Positions 44,835 through 54,054 of a stretch of DNA of 64,000 bases are shown in pieces. The DNA lies in assembly GCF_008107695.1 (NCBI RefSeq), contig NZ_VIRG01000036.1, positions 451,328 through 515,327 of the forward strand, given 5' to 3'. Below the pieces are notes generated by a model. The model ran no database searches. It saw only the letters and a list, made by a program, of their open reading frames with translations, and had not been told where the DNA came from. How positions within the stretch are numbered: the first letter of the stretch is position 1; each line of letters opens with the position of its first letter. The translations under genes were made by a program, and so were the position numbers. This DNA comes from Stappia sp. BW2. Its GTDB lineage: Bacteria > Pseudomonadota > Alphaproteobacteria > Rhizobiales > Stappiaceae.

Positions 44835-45725
44835 ATGGACCGTATCGATCTTCTGAAAACCTTTCTGAAGGTGGCCGACACCGGCTCGTTCACGGCGGCT
44901 GCCGAACGGCTGGACATGACGCCTCAGCTGGCAAGCAAATACATCCGCGCGCTTGAATGCGAATTGGGCGCGCAACTGTTTCACCGGTCCACAAGGCGGG
45001 TGAACATGACCGAAACCGGGGTTGCATTCTATGACCGGTGCGCGCGGCTGGTGGAGGACTTCGAGGAGCTCAAAGCCGATGTGCGTCAGGAGCATTGCTC
45101 GCCGCGCGGGCAGCTACGTTTGACCGCGCCCCATTGCTTTGGCGGAAAATATCTGGTGGAGGCTCTGGCAGACTTCTCCGCCGAACATACGGAAATCTCG
45201 GCAACGCTCGATTTGACGGATCGCTATGTCAATCTTCTGGATGAAGGGATTGACCTGGCCATTCGGATCGGAAACTTGGAGGATTCCTCTTTGCTGGCCC
45301 GGCAGATCGGGATGGTTCCCGTTGTCCTTTGCGCCAGCCCTGAATACATCGCGAACGCGCCCGATCTGAATAATCCCAATGATCTTGAAAATCACGCCTG
45401 CATCATCGATACGAACTTCAAATCCCAAAACAAATGGACATTTCTGGTAGATGGGCAGCCAGTGACCTACCAGGTTGAAGGGCGTCTCAAGGTCAACAGC
45501 GCAAGCGGTGCGCGGACCTTGGCTTTGAAAGGGCAGGGCCTCTTGTTGTCACTGCAATATATGGTGGATGATGATATCAAGTCGGGGAGATTGATACCGC
45601 TGTTGCCAGACTACATGGCGACCAAGCTGGCCATCAATGCGGTTTACCCACCCACCCGCCATCTTTCAGCAAGGGTCCGACGCTTCATCGATTTTATGGC
45701 AGACCGGTTCAAGCATCTGAAATAG
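44835..45725 (+). CDS. LysR family regulator, divergent from the azoR/yceI/DODA operon
   Basis: The 296-residue protein shows the LysR winged helix (LKVADTGSFTAAAERLDMTP, then QLASKYIRALECELGAQLF) and the usual effector domain (IDLAIRIGNLEDSSLLARQI, SGARTLALKGQGLLLSLQYM). It belongs to the large group near quinone- and electrophile-response operons. It is divergent from the membrane-protein gene and probably activates that operon in response to a quinone or aromatic compound; the ligand is unknown. Confidence 0.92.
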   Translation: MDRIDLLKTFLKVADTGSFTAAAERLDMTPQLASKYIRALECELGAQLFHRSTRRVNMTETGVAFYDRCARLVEDFEELKADVRQEHCSPRGQLRLTAPHCFGGKYLVEALADFSAEHTEISATLDLTDRYVNLLDEGIDLAIRIGNLEDSSLLARQIGMVPVVLCASPEYIANAPDLNNPNDLENHACIIDTNFKSQNKWTFLVDGQPVTYQVEGRLKVNSASGARTLALKGQGLLLSLQYMVDDDIKSGRLIPLLPDYMATKLAINAVYPPTRHLSARVRRFIDFMADRFKHLK

Positions 45726-45941
45726 GTGGGCGCACGATCATTGATGCCGTCTGGTTGCAGGTCAAGAATGTGACCCTGTGAAAGGCATCGCCAACTTGTT
45801 TTGGTTGGGCGCTCTGCGACGAGGCCCCCAGAATTTCAATGCCCTCAAGGCGCAGTGGGAGCACTTGAGTTCGCCCGAGAGAGAATGCGCCATTGGATCG
45901 GTCGCAACACACTGATCGTGGCCAAGTAAGGAGAAAAATCA

Positions 45942-46253
45942 ATGCATTGCCTGACAGTCATCTATCCGCAACCCGACGACATCGAGGCTTTCAAGAGTTA
46001 CTACGAAGACAAACACCTGCCTCTGGTAAGACGTCTGCCGGGCCTGCGCAGCATGCACCATGCCTTTCCCGAAGCGATGGGCCCGGCACAGGTGTTCTGC
46101 ATCTTTCAGGCCTATTTCGACGATGCGCAGGCCTTCGAGGCCGCAGTGACTTCGGACGCGGGCCACGAGGTGGCCGGTGACGTCCCGAACTATTCGCCGA
46201 AAGGTGCCCAGGTCTTCCATTTCCCCGTGGAGACTGTTCACGAAAAAGCCTGA
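45942..46253 (+). CDS. EthD family protein
   Basis: The 103-residue ferredoxin-like dimeric alpha/beta-barrel protein shows the EthD signature: TVIYPQPDDIEAFKSYYEDK, HLPLVRRLPGLRSM, and DAQAFEAAVTSDAGHEVAGD. EthD-like proteins are small accessory or cleavage proteins in ether and aromatic degradation; this one is short and monocistronic. It lies between the LysR gene and an AraC gene on the forward strand. A ribosome site AAGGAG precedes the ATG. Confidence 0.85.
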   Translation: MHCLTVIYPQPDDIEAFKSYYEDKHLPLVRRLPGLRSMHHAFPEAMGPAQVFCIFQAYFDDAQAFEAAVTSDAGHEVAGDVPNYSPKGAQVFHFPVETVHEKA

Positions 46254-46501
46254 TCCCGCCGAGTTCATCATGCCCCGTCGCGCTTCACGACGGGGGCGAC
46301 GGTTCTGACCTGAACCGAGTTGAGATGACATCGTCGCGGGCATGGCCGCGAAAAGTTTTACCTTCGTCAGCCTGGCGCGACCGCCGGATCGCCGTTTGAT
46401 TTTGGGGCCGGCGGGCCCGTGTTGAGACCCTGCCTTCAGTGCATAATGGCATTGCGCGTATCCGCGGGGATCGGTTAGCGTGCTCCGTGGAGGAGGCTTG
46501 T

Positions 46502-47458
46502 GTGTCTCAACAGGAAGTCATGTCAGATCCGGGCGGCTTCAGTGCCGCTACCCCGGTGTCGATCGAGTGCGCGCGCGATCGGCTGGTGGAAGTGTGTGGC
46601 AATTTCGAAATCTTGCCCCATGCCAAGAGCGATCATATCACCGGCGCCATAGACTCTCGGATTTTCGGACAGTTCAACGCCGCGGTTGTGGCCACCCGGG
46701 TCAGCTCGGTCTGGCGGGATGAGCGGATGATCCGCAATGATCCGGCGCGCAACCTGTTTCTCATCTATCAGCAAAGCGGGCACAGCGTCATCCGGCAAGG
46801 CGACACGGAGAGCCTTATGCAGCCGGGCTCTTTCCATCTGGTCGATTCCGCGTTCCCCTCTCAATTCCGGTATGCCGATGAGACAACACGCAAGATTTCG
46901 GTCCATCTGCCACGAGAGGAAACTGTGCGCCGATTGGGACAGACCTGCATTGGCGGGGTGGCAATCGATCGATCAGATCCACTGAACGTGGCGCTTGAGG
47001 CGGTGCTGGTGAAGCTGCTCTCGGCGGGGGCGGATACGGCCGGACGTCTGTCGGATACGCTGGTGGAGCTGCTCGGAACCTATCTGAGGTGCCGTGAGAC
47101 GCAGACGCCGAGCTTGGAGACCGAGGAGATGGCGCGCCTGCGGCAGGCCCGCGACCTGATCGAGCTGAAAGCGCGCGACCCAAACTACTGTCTGGAAAGT
47201 CTCTGCCGCGACCTGGGCATGTCCCGCCGGTCTGTGCAGCGGATCTTTTCGAAGGTCAACGAAACCCCCTCAAGGGCAATTCAGGAGGTGCGGCTCGCCT
47301 GGGCGCATCGCCAGCTGTCCTCCGACCCGCAGCGGACAGTCGCCGATATCGCCTTCGCTTCGGGCTTCAACGACCTCTCGCATTTCCATAAAAGCTTCCG
47401 GACGCGCTACGGCGACGCACCAGGGGCCATTCGCAAGAAGGCCGGATCCACCGCCTAG
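46502..47458 (+). CDS. AraC family regulator (FeaR-like)
   Basis: The product has a cupin-like sensor half (NLFLIYQQSGHSVIRQGDTE) and C-terminal helix-turn-helices (YCLESLCRDLGMSRRSVQRI and DIAFASGFNDLSHFHKSFRT). GGAGGAGG at 46489-46496 points to GTG 46502, giving 318 residues; the frame is open further upstream. It is convergent with the GMC oxidoreductase/aldehyde dehydrogenase pair and the most likely regulator of it. Its stop codon lies inside a 40-base repeat shared with 57 kb. Confidence 0.9.
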   Translation: MSQQEVMSDPGGFSAATPVSIECARDRLVEVCGNFEILPHAKSDHITGAIDSRIFGQFNAAVVATRVSSVWRDERMIRNDPARNLFLIYQQSGHSVIRQGDTESLMQPGSFHLVDSAFPSQFRYADETTRKISVHLPREETVRRLGQTCIGGVAIDRSDPLNVALEAVLVKLLSAGADTAGRLSDTLVELLGTYLRCRETQTPSLETEEMARLRQARDLIELKARDPNYCLESLCRDLGMSRRSVQRIFSKVNETPSRAIQEVRLAWAHRQLSSDPQRTVADIAFASGFNDLSHFHKSFRTRYGDAPGAIRKKAGSTA

Positions 47459-47494
47459 GTTGCGGACGCATAAATGAAGGCGAAATGGCATGAG
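47455..47494 (+). repeat. 40-base dispersed repeat, copy 1
   Basis: This segment begins with the stop codon of the AraC gene (CTAGG) and matches 57237-57276 at 32 of 40 bases, including ATAAATGAAG-like and CGAAATGG cores in the same order. The second copy begins at the stop codon of the HxlR gene. The meaning is unknown; insertion-sequence end remnants or a shared 3' element are both possible. Confidence 0.5.
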
Positions 47495-47663
47495 AATAGC
47501 GAAACCGCGTTAGGAAGGGTGCGCGGAGCGGGCTTTATGCCCGGTCAAGCATTCTGACGACATGCGGTGAAGCCATCTTCATTCATGAGTTCACACCCTG
47601 GAACACCGCCCGCCCATCGGGCAGGGCGAGCGGCGCCGGGAGGCCACGTTCGACGCTTGAGCG

Positions 47664-49319
47664 TCAGCCGTGGGAAGCCTTGATCATGTCAGCGGCCTTT
47701 TCGGCCACCATGATGACAGGCGCGTTGGTATTTCCTGCCATGACCTTTGGAAACACGGAGGCGTCGACAACACGCAGGCCTTTGATCCCGCGAACCCGAA
47801 GGTCCGGGTTGAGCACTGCCAACTCTCAAGTGCCCATGGCGCAGGTTCCGTTCTGGTGGTGATAGGACATCACCGCCGAGCGCGCATATTCGGCAAGTTC
47901 CTCGTCGCTTTGAAGTTCTTCACCCGGATAGATCTCGCGGCCCTTCCATTCGGCGAGCGCAGGCTGCGCCGCGATCTCGCGCATCTGACGGATCGACTTC
48001 ACCAGAATGTCTACGTCGTGCATATCCGAAAGCACCTTCGGATTGATATGCAGCTGATCGTCGATAGAGCTTCCCGAGAGCCGGATTTCGCCATGGGACG
48101 CAGGCTGCACGCCAGAGGCATTCAGCGTGAAGGCATTGCCCGTCGGCTGTTCCATCTCTGGGGTATAATAGGGAACGTGGAAAAACAGCGGCTGCATGTC
48201 AGGCCCCGGGAGGGCGTCATCGGAGCGGATGAAGACATGCGCATGCAGCACCGTGATCGCCATGTCGCTAGGAGCAGGAATTTCCTTTTTGCCCTCGAAG
48301 ATGACCGGACACAGCGTGTGGTCGTTCAGGTTCTTGCCCACCCCCGGAAGATCCTCGCGGACCTTGATGCCCAGCTCTTCAAGGTGATCACGAGGTCCAA
48401 TGCCGGACATCATGAGAATGCGCGGGCTCTCGATCGCACCGCCCGAGACGATCACTTCGCGGTTGGCCGAGACCCGCCGCGTCTCGTTTTCCTGAAGGTA
48501 TGTCACGCCGGTGGCCCGGTCCCCTTCAAACTCCACGTTGAGCACGCGTGCATCAGTGATCAGCGTCAGGTTTTCGCGCTCCAGCGCCGGGCGCAGGAAA
48601 GCCACGGCGGTTGACGCACGTTCACCGTCCTTCGTGTTCAGATCGACATAGGCCACACCGTTCTGTTGCGCGCCGTTCGTATCCTCGTTGAAAGGATAGC
48701 CGGCCTCCTGCGCGGCCTCGACCATGGCACGCGTAAGCGGGTGCGGCTCGTAGTCGGCGGTCACATGGAGCGGTCCGCCTTCACCGTGGTATTTGTTGGC
48801 GCCGCGTGAGAAGTCTTCGGATTTCTTGAAGTAGGGAAGCACGGACTCGTAGTCCCAGCCCTCGCATCCGAAATCGCTCGCCCAGGCGTCATAGTCGGAC
48901 GCGTTGCCGCGCACATAGATCATGCCGTTGAGAGACGAAGAGCCCCCCAGCGTCTTGCCGCGCGGCCAGAATAGCTGCCGGTTGGCAGCGTGTTCCTGCG
49001 GGACTGTCTGGTATCCCCAGTCATACTTTGTGCCCCACAGCTCGATGAGCCGCATCGGGGTCGAGATCATCTCGGTGCTGTCCGGCCCGCCGGCCTCGAT
49101 CAGCAGCACGCGGGCCCCGTCTTCGCTGAGGCGGTTCGCCAGCACACAGCCGGCTGAGCCCGCACCGCAGATCACGTAGTCATAGCTCTGCTCCTGCGCA
49201 TCGACAGGGTTCACGCTCGCTCCCAGCAGACCGCCGCCGAGGCTGAGGACGCCCGAAGCGACCGCTGTACGGCCGATAAACGATCGACGGGTGAGATGGG
49301 TGTTCTTTGTGTCGGTCAT
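47664..49319 (-). pseudogene. GMC oxidoreductase with Tat signal, interrupted by TGA
   Basis: The ATG at 49319 opens a twin-arginine signal (LTRRSFIGRTAVASG), then the FAD loop YVICGAGSAGCVLANRLSED and GMC motifs RGKTLGGSSSLNGMIYVRG and GGAIESPRILMMSGIGP. A TGA at 47826-47828 cuts the protein after HHQNGTCAMGT. The frame continues for 53 codons as [40 protein letters not shown] and so on to 47664. The cut tail holds the conserved GNTNAP with the second active-site residue. Such flavoenzymes oxidise alcohols to aldehydes, fitting the aldehyde dehydrogenase beside it. Confidence 0.9.
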
Positions 49320-49389
49320 GAGGCTCCTCCCTTGGAACATGAATTGAATGGGGCCGCGCCTCCCTGCGCGGCCCCGGTGTGCTGTCGGA

Positions 49390-50796
49390 TCAGGAAAAAA
49401 CGACCTGGATGTCGGTGTATTCGGCAAGACCCATTTCGCCGAACTCCACACCGAGTCCCGATTGCTTTACGCCGCCGAACGGGGCATTGGGCTGGATCGC
49501 ACCGTGCTTGTTGATCCACACCGAGCCGCATTCCATCCGCGACGCCAACGCGCGAGCTGCTTTCTTGTCGCTGCTCCAGATTGAGCCACCGAGGCCTGTT
49601 TCCAGAGCGTTGGCGGCAGCGATTGCATCTTCGACGTCGGAGTAGCTGATAATAGGCAGGGCAGGGCCGAACTGTTCCTCGTCGACCAGTGCATCTCCGT
49701 TGGACAGCCCTGCAATAAGAGTGGGCGGAAAGAAAAGCCCCTCGCCAGGCATACCACCCAGCAGGACCCGCCCCTTCGTCTTGGCGTCGTCCACGAGGCG
49801 CTTCAGCTTGTCGAACTGCGCCTGGTTCTGAACCGGTCCAAGAATGCTTGCCTCATCCATCCCGTCGCCAACCGGGATGTTCCGGGCATAGGCCACAAGC
49901 GCATCGCAGACCGCGTCATGAATGCTTTCGTGCACGTAAAGGCGCTTCATCGCGGCACAGGTCTGCCCGTTGTTGATGAAGGCGCCCCAGAACAGGTCTT
50001 CGGCGATGGCCTCGGGGTCCGCATCCGGCAGAACGATCCCGGCATCATTGCCGCCCAATTCCAGCGTGAGGCGCTTCATGGTTTCCGCGGCGCTCTTCAT
50101 CACGCGCTGTCCGGTGGCGCAGGAGCCGGTGAAGACGATCTTGCGAATATCCGGGTGGGCCGACATCAGCGCGCCGAGGTTGACCGCCTTGTCATCCCCC
50201 GTGACGATATTCAGCACCCCCGGCGGCAGCAGCGCGCTGACGAGTTCCACCATGCGCAGGGTCGCGAGAGGGGTATTGGGCGATGGCTTGATGACAACGG
50301 TGTTGCCGGTCCGCAGTGCCGGCAGCACGTGCCAAACCGCGATCATCAGCGGGAAGTTCCACGGGGTGATCGAGCCGACGACGCCAAGCGGCCGGCGGTG
50401 CAGCGTGAGAAAGCCGTTCTCGTCGTCCTGCAGCACCTCAACCGGCAGTGAAAGTTCCGCCGTATGGGCGGCCCAGGCCTGGGCACCACCAACCTCCCAG
50501 CGGGAGCCGGCCCCGTTCAAAGGTTTGCCTTGTTCACGTGTGATCAGTTCGGCCAGCTCTTCGCTGTTTTCGGCAAGAACCTGGACAATCCGGCGGCAGA
50601 TGTCCTGACGCGTCTCGTCAGACGTCGCGGCCCAGGCCGGAAATGCGTCCTTCGCTGCGGCGACGGCCTTGTCGAGGGTCGCCTCGGTCGCATTCGGGGC
50701 GTGTCCCACAATCTCTCCGGTGCTTGGATTGCGCACTTCGAATGTTGAATCCGTGGCAGCCTGCGCGCCGTTGATCGTAAGTGTCCTGTCGAGCAT
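49390..50796 (-). CDS. NAD(P)-dependent aldehyde dehydrogenase
   Basis: The 468-residue enzyme has the catalytic Cys in NNGQTCAAMKRLYVH, the general base Glu in LELGGNDAGIV, and the cofactor site VGSITPWNFPLMIAVWHVLP. It oxidises an aldehyde to a carboxylate, in the pattern of succinate-semialdehyde-like enzymes. The ATG at 50796 follows GGAGGAGAC. The GMC gene follows 70 bp downstream on the same strand, an alcohol-to-acid pair, though the GMC product is currently truncated. Confidence 0.95.
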   Translation of the reverse strand: MLDRTLTINGAQAATDSTFEVRNPSTGEIVGHAPNATEATLDKAVAAAKDAFPAWAATSDETRQDICRRIVQVLAENSEELAELITREQGKPLNGAGSRWEVGGAQAWAAHTAELSLPVEVLQDDENGFLTLHRRPLGVVGSITPWNFPLMIAVWHVLPALRTGNTVVIKPSPNTPLATLRMVELVSALLPPGVLNIVTGDDKAVNLGALMSAHPDIRKIVFTGSCATGQRVMKSAAETMKRLTLELGGNDAGIVLPDADPEAIAEDLFWGAFINNGQTCAAMKRLYVHESIHDAVCDALVAYARNIPVGDGMDEASILGPVQNQAQFDKLKRLVDDAKTKGRVLLGGMPGEGLFFPPTLIAGLSNGDALVDEEQFGPALPIISYSDVEDAIAAANALETGLGGSIWSSDKKAARALASRMECGSVWINKHGAIQPNAPFGGVKQSGLGVEFGEMGLAEYTDIQVVFS

Positions 50797-51227
50797 CTCA
50801 GTCTCCTCCCTCCGGGCGCTTGGATCTGCGCCGTCCTTTTTCGTTTCGAGAGTACCGGGAGACTGACGATGGCGTCTTGGCAGGCTGTGCCAGCTGTTAT
50901 GGGGAATCGCGCCAGGCGAAGGCACGGACGCTGTTCTGTTCCATGCAACCCGAGTTTTTCAACGGAAATGGGCGGAAAATGGGCGTTCGTTGCGGAGCTC
51001 ACCAAGGTCTGGGAAGGGCGGGTAGCTATCATTCGCTGCGCCTTGGACGAAAGGCAGTGATGCACAATTTGCGGCCGCTCACCCGCAGCCAAGATGAACC
51101 GGACAGCGTGGATAGCAGCCGGATCAAATGCCGCCCCTCGGTGGTCGGGACAGCGCTATGTTAGTGGATCCAAGGTTGGGCGCTAGGCTACCTGAATTGC
51201 AGCATTCGCATTCTTATCAGGTCTATA
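50797..51227. other. intergenic stretch, no gene
   Basis: These 431 bases contain only small chance frames. Near 51020-51040 the sequence CATTCGCTGCG and its neighbours resemble the degraded intergenic filler common in Rhodobacter-like genomes; that is from memory. The last 50 bases turn AT-rich toward the ATPase gene end. Confidence 0.35.
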
Positions 51228-52802
51228 TTATCGCTTCTTTCCGCCCGCACTTCCTCTCTTCCTCTGATCAATTGCAGATAGAGCCTTTCGGATGGAGGGG
51301 TTGAGGGTCATTCTTTGATCGACGAGCAGCACGTTGTCACCTCTAAAGATCCATCTATTCCTTGATACGTTCCCTGTCGATCCTGTTCTGAAATCGTTTC
51401 CCAACGCCCCATGTGTGTACAACATGTTGCAGACATCTCCGAGAGAGTGGGAGTTTAGGAAACTCTCTACATTCTTGGAATAAGTTGCCTTCTGCTTGCC
51501 GACTGCCACAAGATCATCCAAGAAAAAAAGCCTCTTAATTCCAGAAAAGATAGAAGTTATCGCGGATACCTCTTCCGTAGAAAGGGATGCGCTCAGCTCA
51601 TACTCAATTTCCGACCATAATTGACTGGAGTAGTCGTTCTCAGTATCTTTAAGTGCGTGAGTATCAAACTTTGTCTTCGAAGGGAAAGCTTTCTGTGCGA
51701 ATGTCAGGCGCCACATCAGATCCCTAGGGCGGTAGAAGGACCTGTCCAGAAGGAACGCATCTAGATCCTCTCCGTCAATCTTGCTGTCAAAGAAATCTGA
51801 AATAGCGTCGCCTTTATATTCGGGCCCAATTGCTGCGCCAATCTTTTTTCGAATGAGATCAATTAGTGGATGGCTCAGAGATCGCTGTGCGTGGTGCCAA
51901 GATATACTTACGCCTCGATCATGCACTACTCTTGTGACTTCTTGTCCGAGAGGCCCGATTGCGTCAACGACCTCCCGTCTGATCGAAGCGATGACGTATA
52001 TATTTTGATTTGTGGCGCGGAAGATACGATTCAATCGGTCCACTGCGAATATGAGATCCCTGACCATACAGAGGTCCCTTTTGTACTGCTCTGCAGCTAT
52101 GAAGAACACCTCCAGTTCATCAATGCCGATAGCTATCTTTTGCTTAAATTCTATTTGAGAAAGGCACGCTATCGCTGCATCAACTACCTCTGAGAAGCTC
52201 GCAGTCGCTTTTGTGGAGCGCTCGTTTTCAAAATCTAAGTCAACTTTGCCTTTGAAAAAATCTAAGTCAGCGCCAATTGTAACATTGGCACCACTCAGCT
52301 TTGGCAAGAATCCTAAGACCTTCTTGAATGTTGCTTCTCCATTCAAACCAAGAATCCTTAGGAAGTCGTCTTTCGACTTACCACTGATGGAGCACTCAGG
52401 GGCTTTTAGAACTATCTGACCAATCTGATCTAGGAGAAACCATGTCCAAGCTGACTTGAAGTCTTGCGCAATTCCCATTTTAATTGAGTCGTGTTCCGCG
52501 ATGATTGCGCCCGCGTGCTTGGACAGCCTTATTCTCTTCTCTTCTGGAATATCAGACTTGAATAGGGAGACAGCTCGAAAGCGGCTATCGGGTTGAATTT
52601 CCGCCAAAGTGTATCTCAGCAGAGATGTTTTACCTGTCCCGCGAAAGCCAGATATGAAGTAAACTGCCCTGTCAACGAAGTCTTTGATCCTAACGTTCTC
52701 AGGGATTAGGAAGATACTGTGGAAATTTGGATCGTCGACACCATCGAGAAAGAACTCCTCTTTTCCATCGACCATGCCTATCCTTAAGTCCCCGATATGC
52801 AT
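51228..52802 (-). CDS. P-loop ATPase of unknown role, probable defence or island gene
   Basis: The 524-residue protein carries a Walker A motif GFRGTGKTS at residues 52-60 and a Walker B-like strand IAIGIDELE at 223-231, then NIYVIASIRREV as a probable sensor strand. The C-terminal half (about 300-520) has no recognised domain. It resembles STAND/AAA-like ATPases of the Sll1717 type, some found in anti-phage loci. The DNA is clearly AT-richer than its neighbours, with AAA, TTT and ATA codons, a sign of transfer. It is alone, with gene-free flanks. Function is not known. Confidence 0.8.
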   Translation of the reverse strand: MHIGDLRIGMVDGKEEFFLDGVDDPNFHSIFLIPENVRIKDFVDRAVYFISGFRGTGKTSLLRYTLAEIQPDSRFRAVSLFKSDIPEEKRIRLSKHAGAIIAEHDSIKMGIAQDFKSAWTWFLLDQIGQIVLKAPECSISGKSKDDFLRILGLNGEATFKKVLGFLPKLSGANVTIGADLDFFKGKVDLDFENERSTKATASFSEVVDAAIACLSQIEFKQKIAIGIDELEVFFIAAEQYKRDLCMVRDLIFAVDRLNRIFRATNQNIYVIASIRREVVDAIGPLGQEVTRVVHDRGVSISWHHAQRSLSHPLIDLIRKKIGAAIGPEYKGDAISDFFDSKIDGEDLDAFLLDRSFYRPRDLMWRLTFAQKAFPSKTKFDTHALKDTENDYSSQLWSEIEYELSASLSTEEVSAITSIFSGIKRLFFLDDLVAVGKQKATYSKNVESFLNSHSLGDVCNMLYTHGALGNDFRTGSTGNVSRNRWIFRGDNVLLVDQRMTLNPSIRKALSAIDQRKRGSAGGKKR

Positions 52803-53268
52803 TTTGCTGCCCCACGTTCAATCCTGATTTCTATTCTAAATATGTTGCTCGCACTTTGATATTCGCTCTCCGATTATGCAACCTCCGCTGATGCCCTTAG
52901 GTCTCCGGTTGTCTCGAAAGGTATCGATTGTCCCAAGGCTCCGTACTCGCCAAAAATTTCACAGAACTTGCCCTTATTGCCGCTTGAGGTTCGCTGTGCG
53001 AGTGCGCCGCGCATAACCCGACGAGTGGCTTTGAGCATCGAGAGTCTGATGAGTGCGCAAGGCGTCAAGGTCCGCTTTGGGCTGCGACCAGTTATCCGCT
53101 GCACTTGACGTGATTGGCAGTACCGGGCCGCGTCCCGACATTTTGGGTTTGGGGCGCCACGATGAAAGAGCGCTATCGTGCGCGAGCCTGTCGCTGCGCC
53201 CGCTTCCGACGCCATCAGGGGCGCTTGAAGGTTATGCAAATGTGCCATAAAGCGGTCGCGCGACGAGC
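52803..53268. other. intergenic stretch, no gene
   Basis: These 466 bases hold no supported gene. A reverse frame at 52874-53248 is open but has no protein character. The promoter of the ATPase probably lies in its AT-rich right end (52803-52870). Confidence 0.35.
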
Positions 53269-53901
53269 GTGTCAGAGAAACGTGAGATGACGCCGCTGGT
53301 TTTCGATCAGTCTGGAATGCAGGAAATTGAGCAGTTGAAAACGATCCAAACTGAGCGTCTGGCTATCAGGACTTTCCGTGAAGGTGATGCGGAGGCCTTG
53401 TTCGCCTATCTGCGCGAGCCCACCGCAAGTTGCTTCTTCTCGCTAAAACTCGCCGATCTGGCGGCAGCCGAAAGTGAGGTCCGGAGACGCGCTGGCGACG
53501 ATGGCTGTGCCGCCGTCTGCCTGCAGGAAACAGGTCAGCTCATAGGCGACCTGTTCTTCCATTCAGATGCTGCTGGGCCAGATGATCCGGAAAAACCTCA
53601 ACAAGCTGACACGGTTTCTGTGGGCTGGAATTTCAATCCACTGTTCAGCGGCAAGGGTTATGCGTTCGAAGCGGCACAGGCCTTGTGTTCCGAGTTGTTC
53701 ACTCATCAAGGTACAAGGCGCATCTATGCGTATGTTGAGGACCACAACGCCCCGTCGCGCCGGCTCTGCGAAAAACTGGGCATGCGAATGGAAGGCCTAT
53801 TCCTGGAATATGTGACGTTCCAAAACGACAGCGCCGGAAATCCCATCTACGAAAACACCATGCAGTACGCCATTCTGCAGCATGAATGGAAACACCGTTA
53901 A
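53269..53901 (+). CDS. RimJ/RimL-type GNAT acetyltransferase
   Basis: The 210-residue protein follows the RimL-like group of GNAT enzymes. It shows TERLAIRTFREGDAEALFAY at the N-terminus, SVGWNFNPLFSGKGYAFEAA with the acetyl-CoA loop, and TRRIYAYVEDHNAPSRRLCE then KLGMRMEGLFLEY. It might acetylate a protein N-terminus or an antibiotic-like amine. GTG 53269 is the first start; ATG 53287 (MTPLVFD) is equally likely. It stands alone. Confidence 0.88.
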   Translation: MSEKREMTPLVFDQSGMQEIEQLKTIQTERLAIRTFREGDAEALFAYLREPTASCFFSLKLADLAAAESEVRRRAGDDGCAAVCLQETGQLIGDLFFHSDAAGPDDPEKPQQADTVSVGWNFNPLFSGKGYAFEAAQALCSELFTHQGTRRIYAYVEDHNAPSRRLCEKLGMRMEGLFLEYVTFQNDSAGNPIYENTMQYAILQHEWKHR

Positions 53902-54054
53902 ACCTCCCCGAGTCGGCTGCGTCAGCGTGATCGCAGCCGCGCAGTTTCCTATCCACTGCCATATTGAAAAGGGCCCGGTCATGGACGGCGCCGGCCGGTT
54001 CGAGTCGAACACGGATTGCCCTGACAGGCTTTGGCATTGATCAGGGCAAATGGT

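Noticed and set aside
47826..47828. TGA in the GMC gene as selenocysteine
   Set aside because: Not at a known Sec position, and no SECIS-like stem is apparent after it; a nonsense change is simpler.
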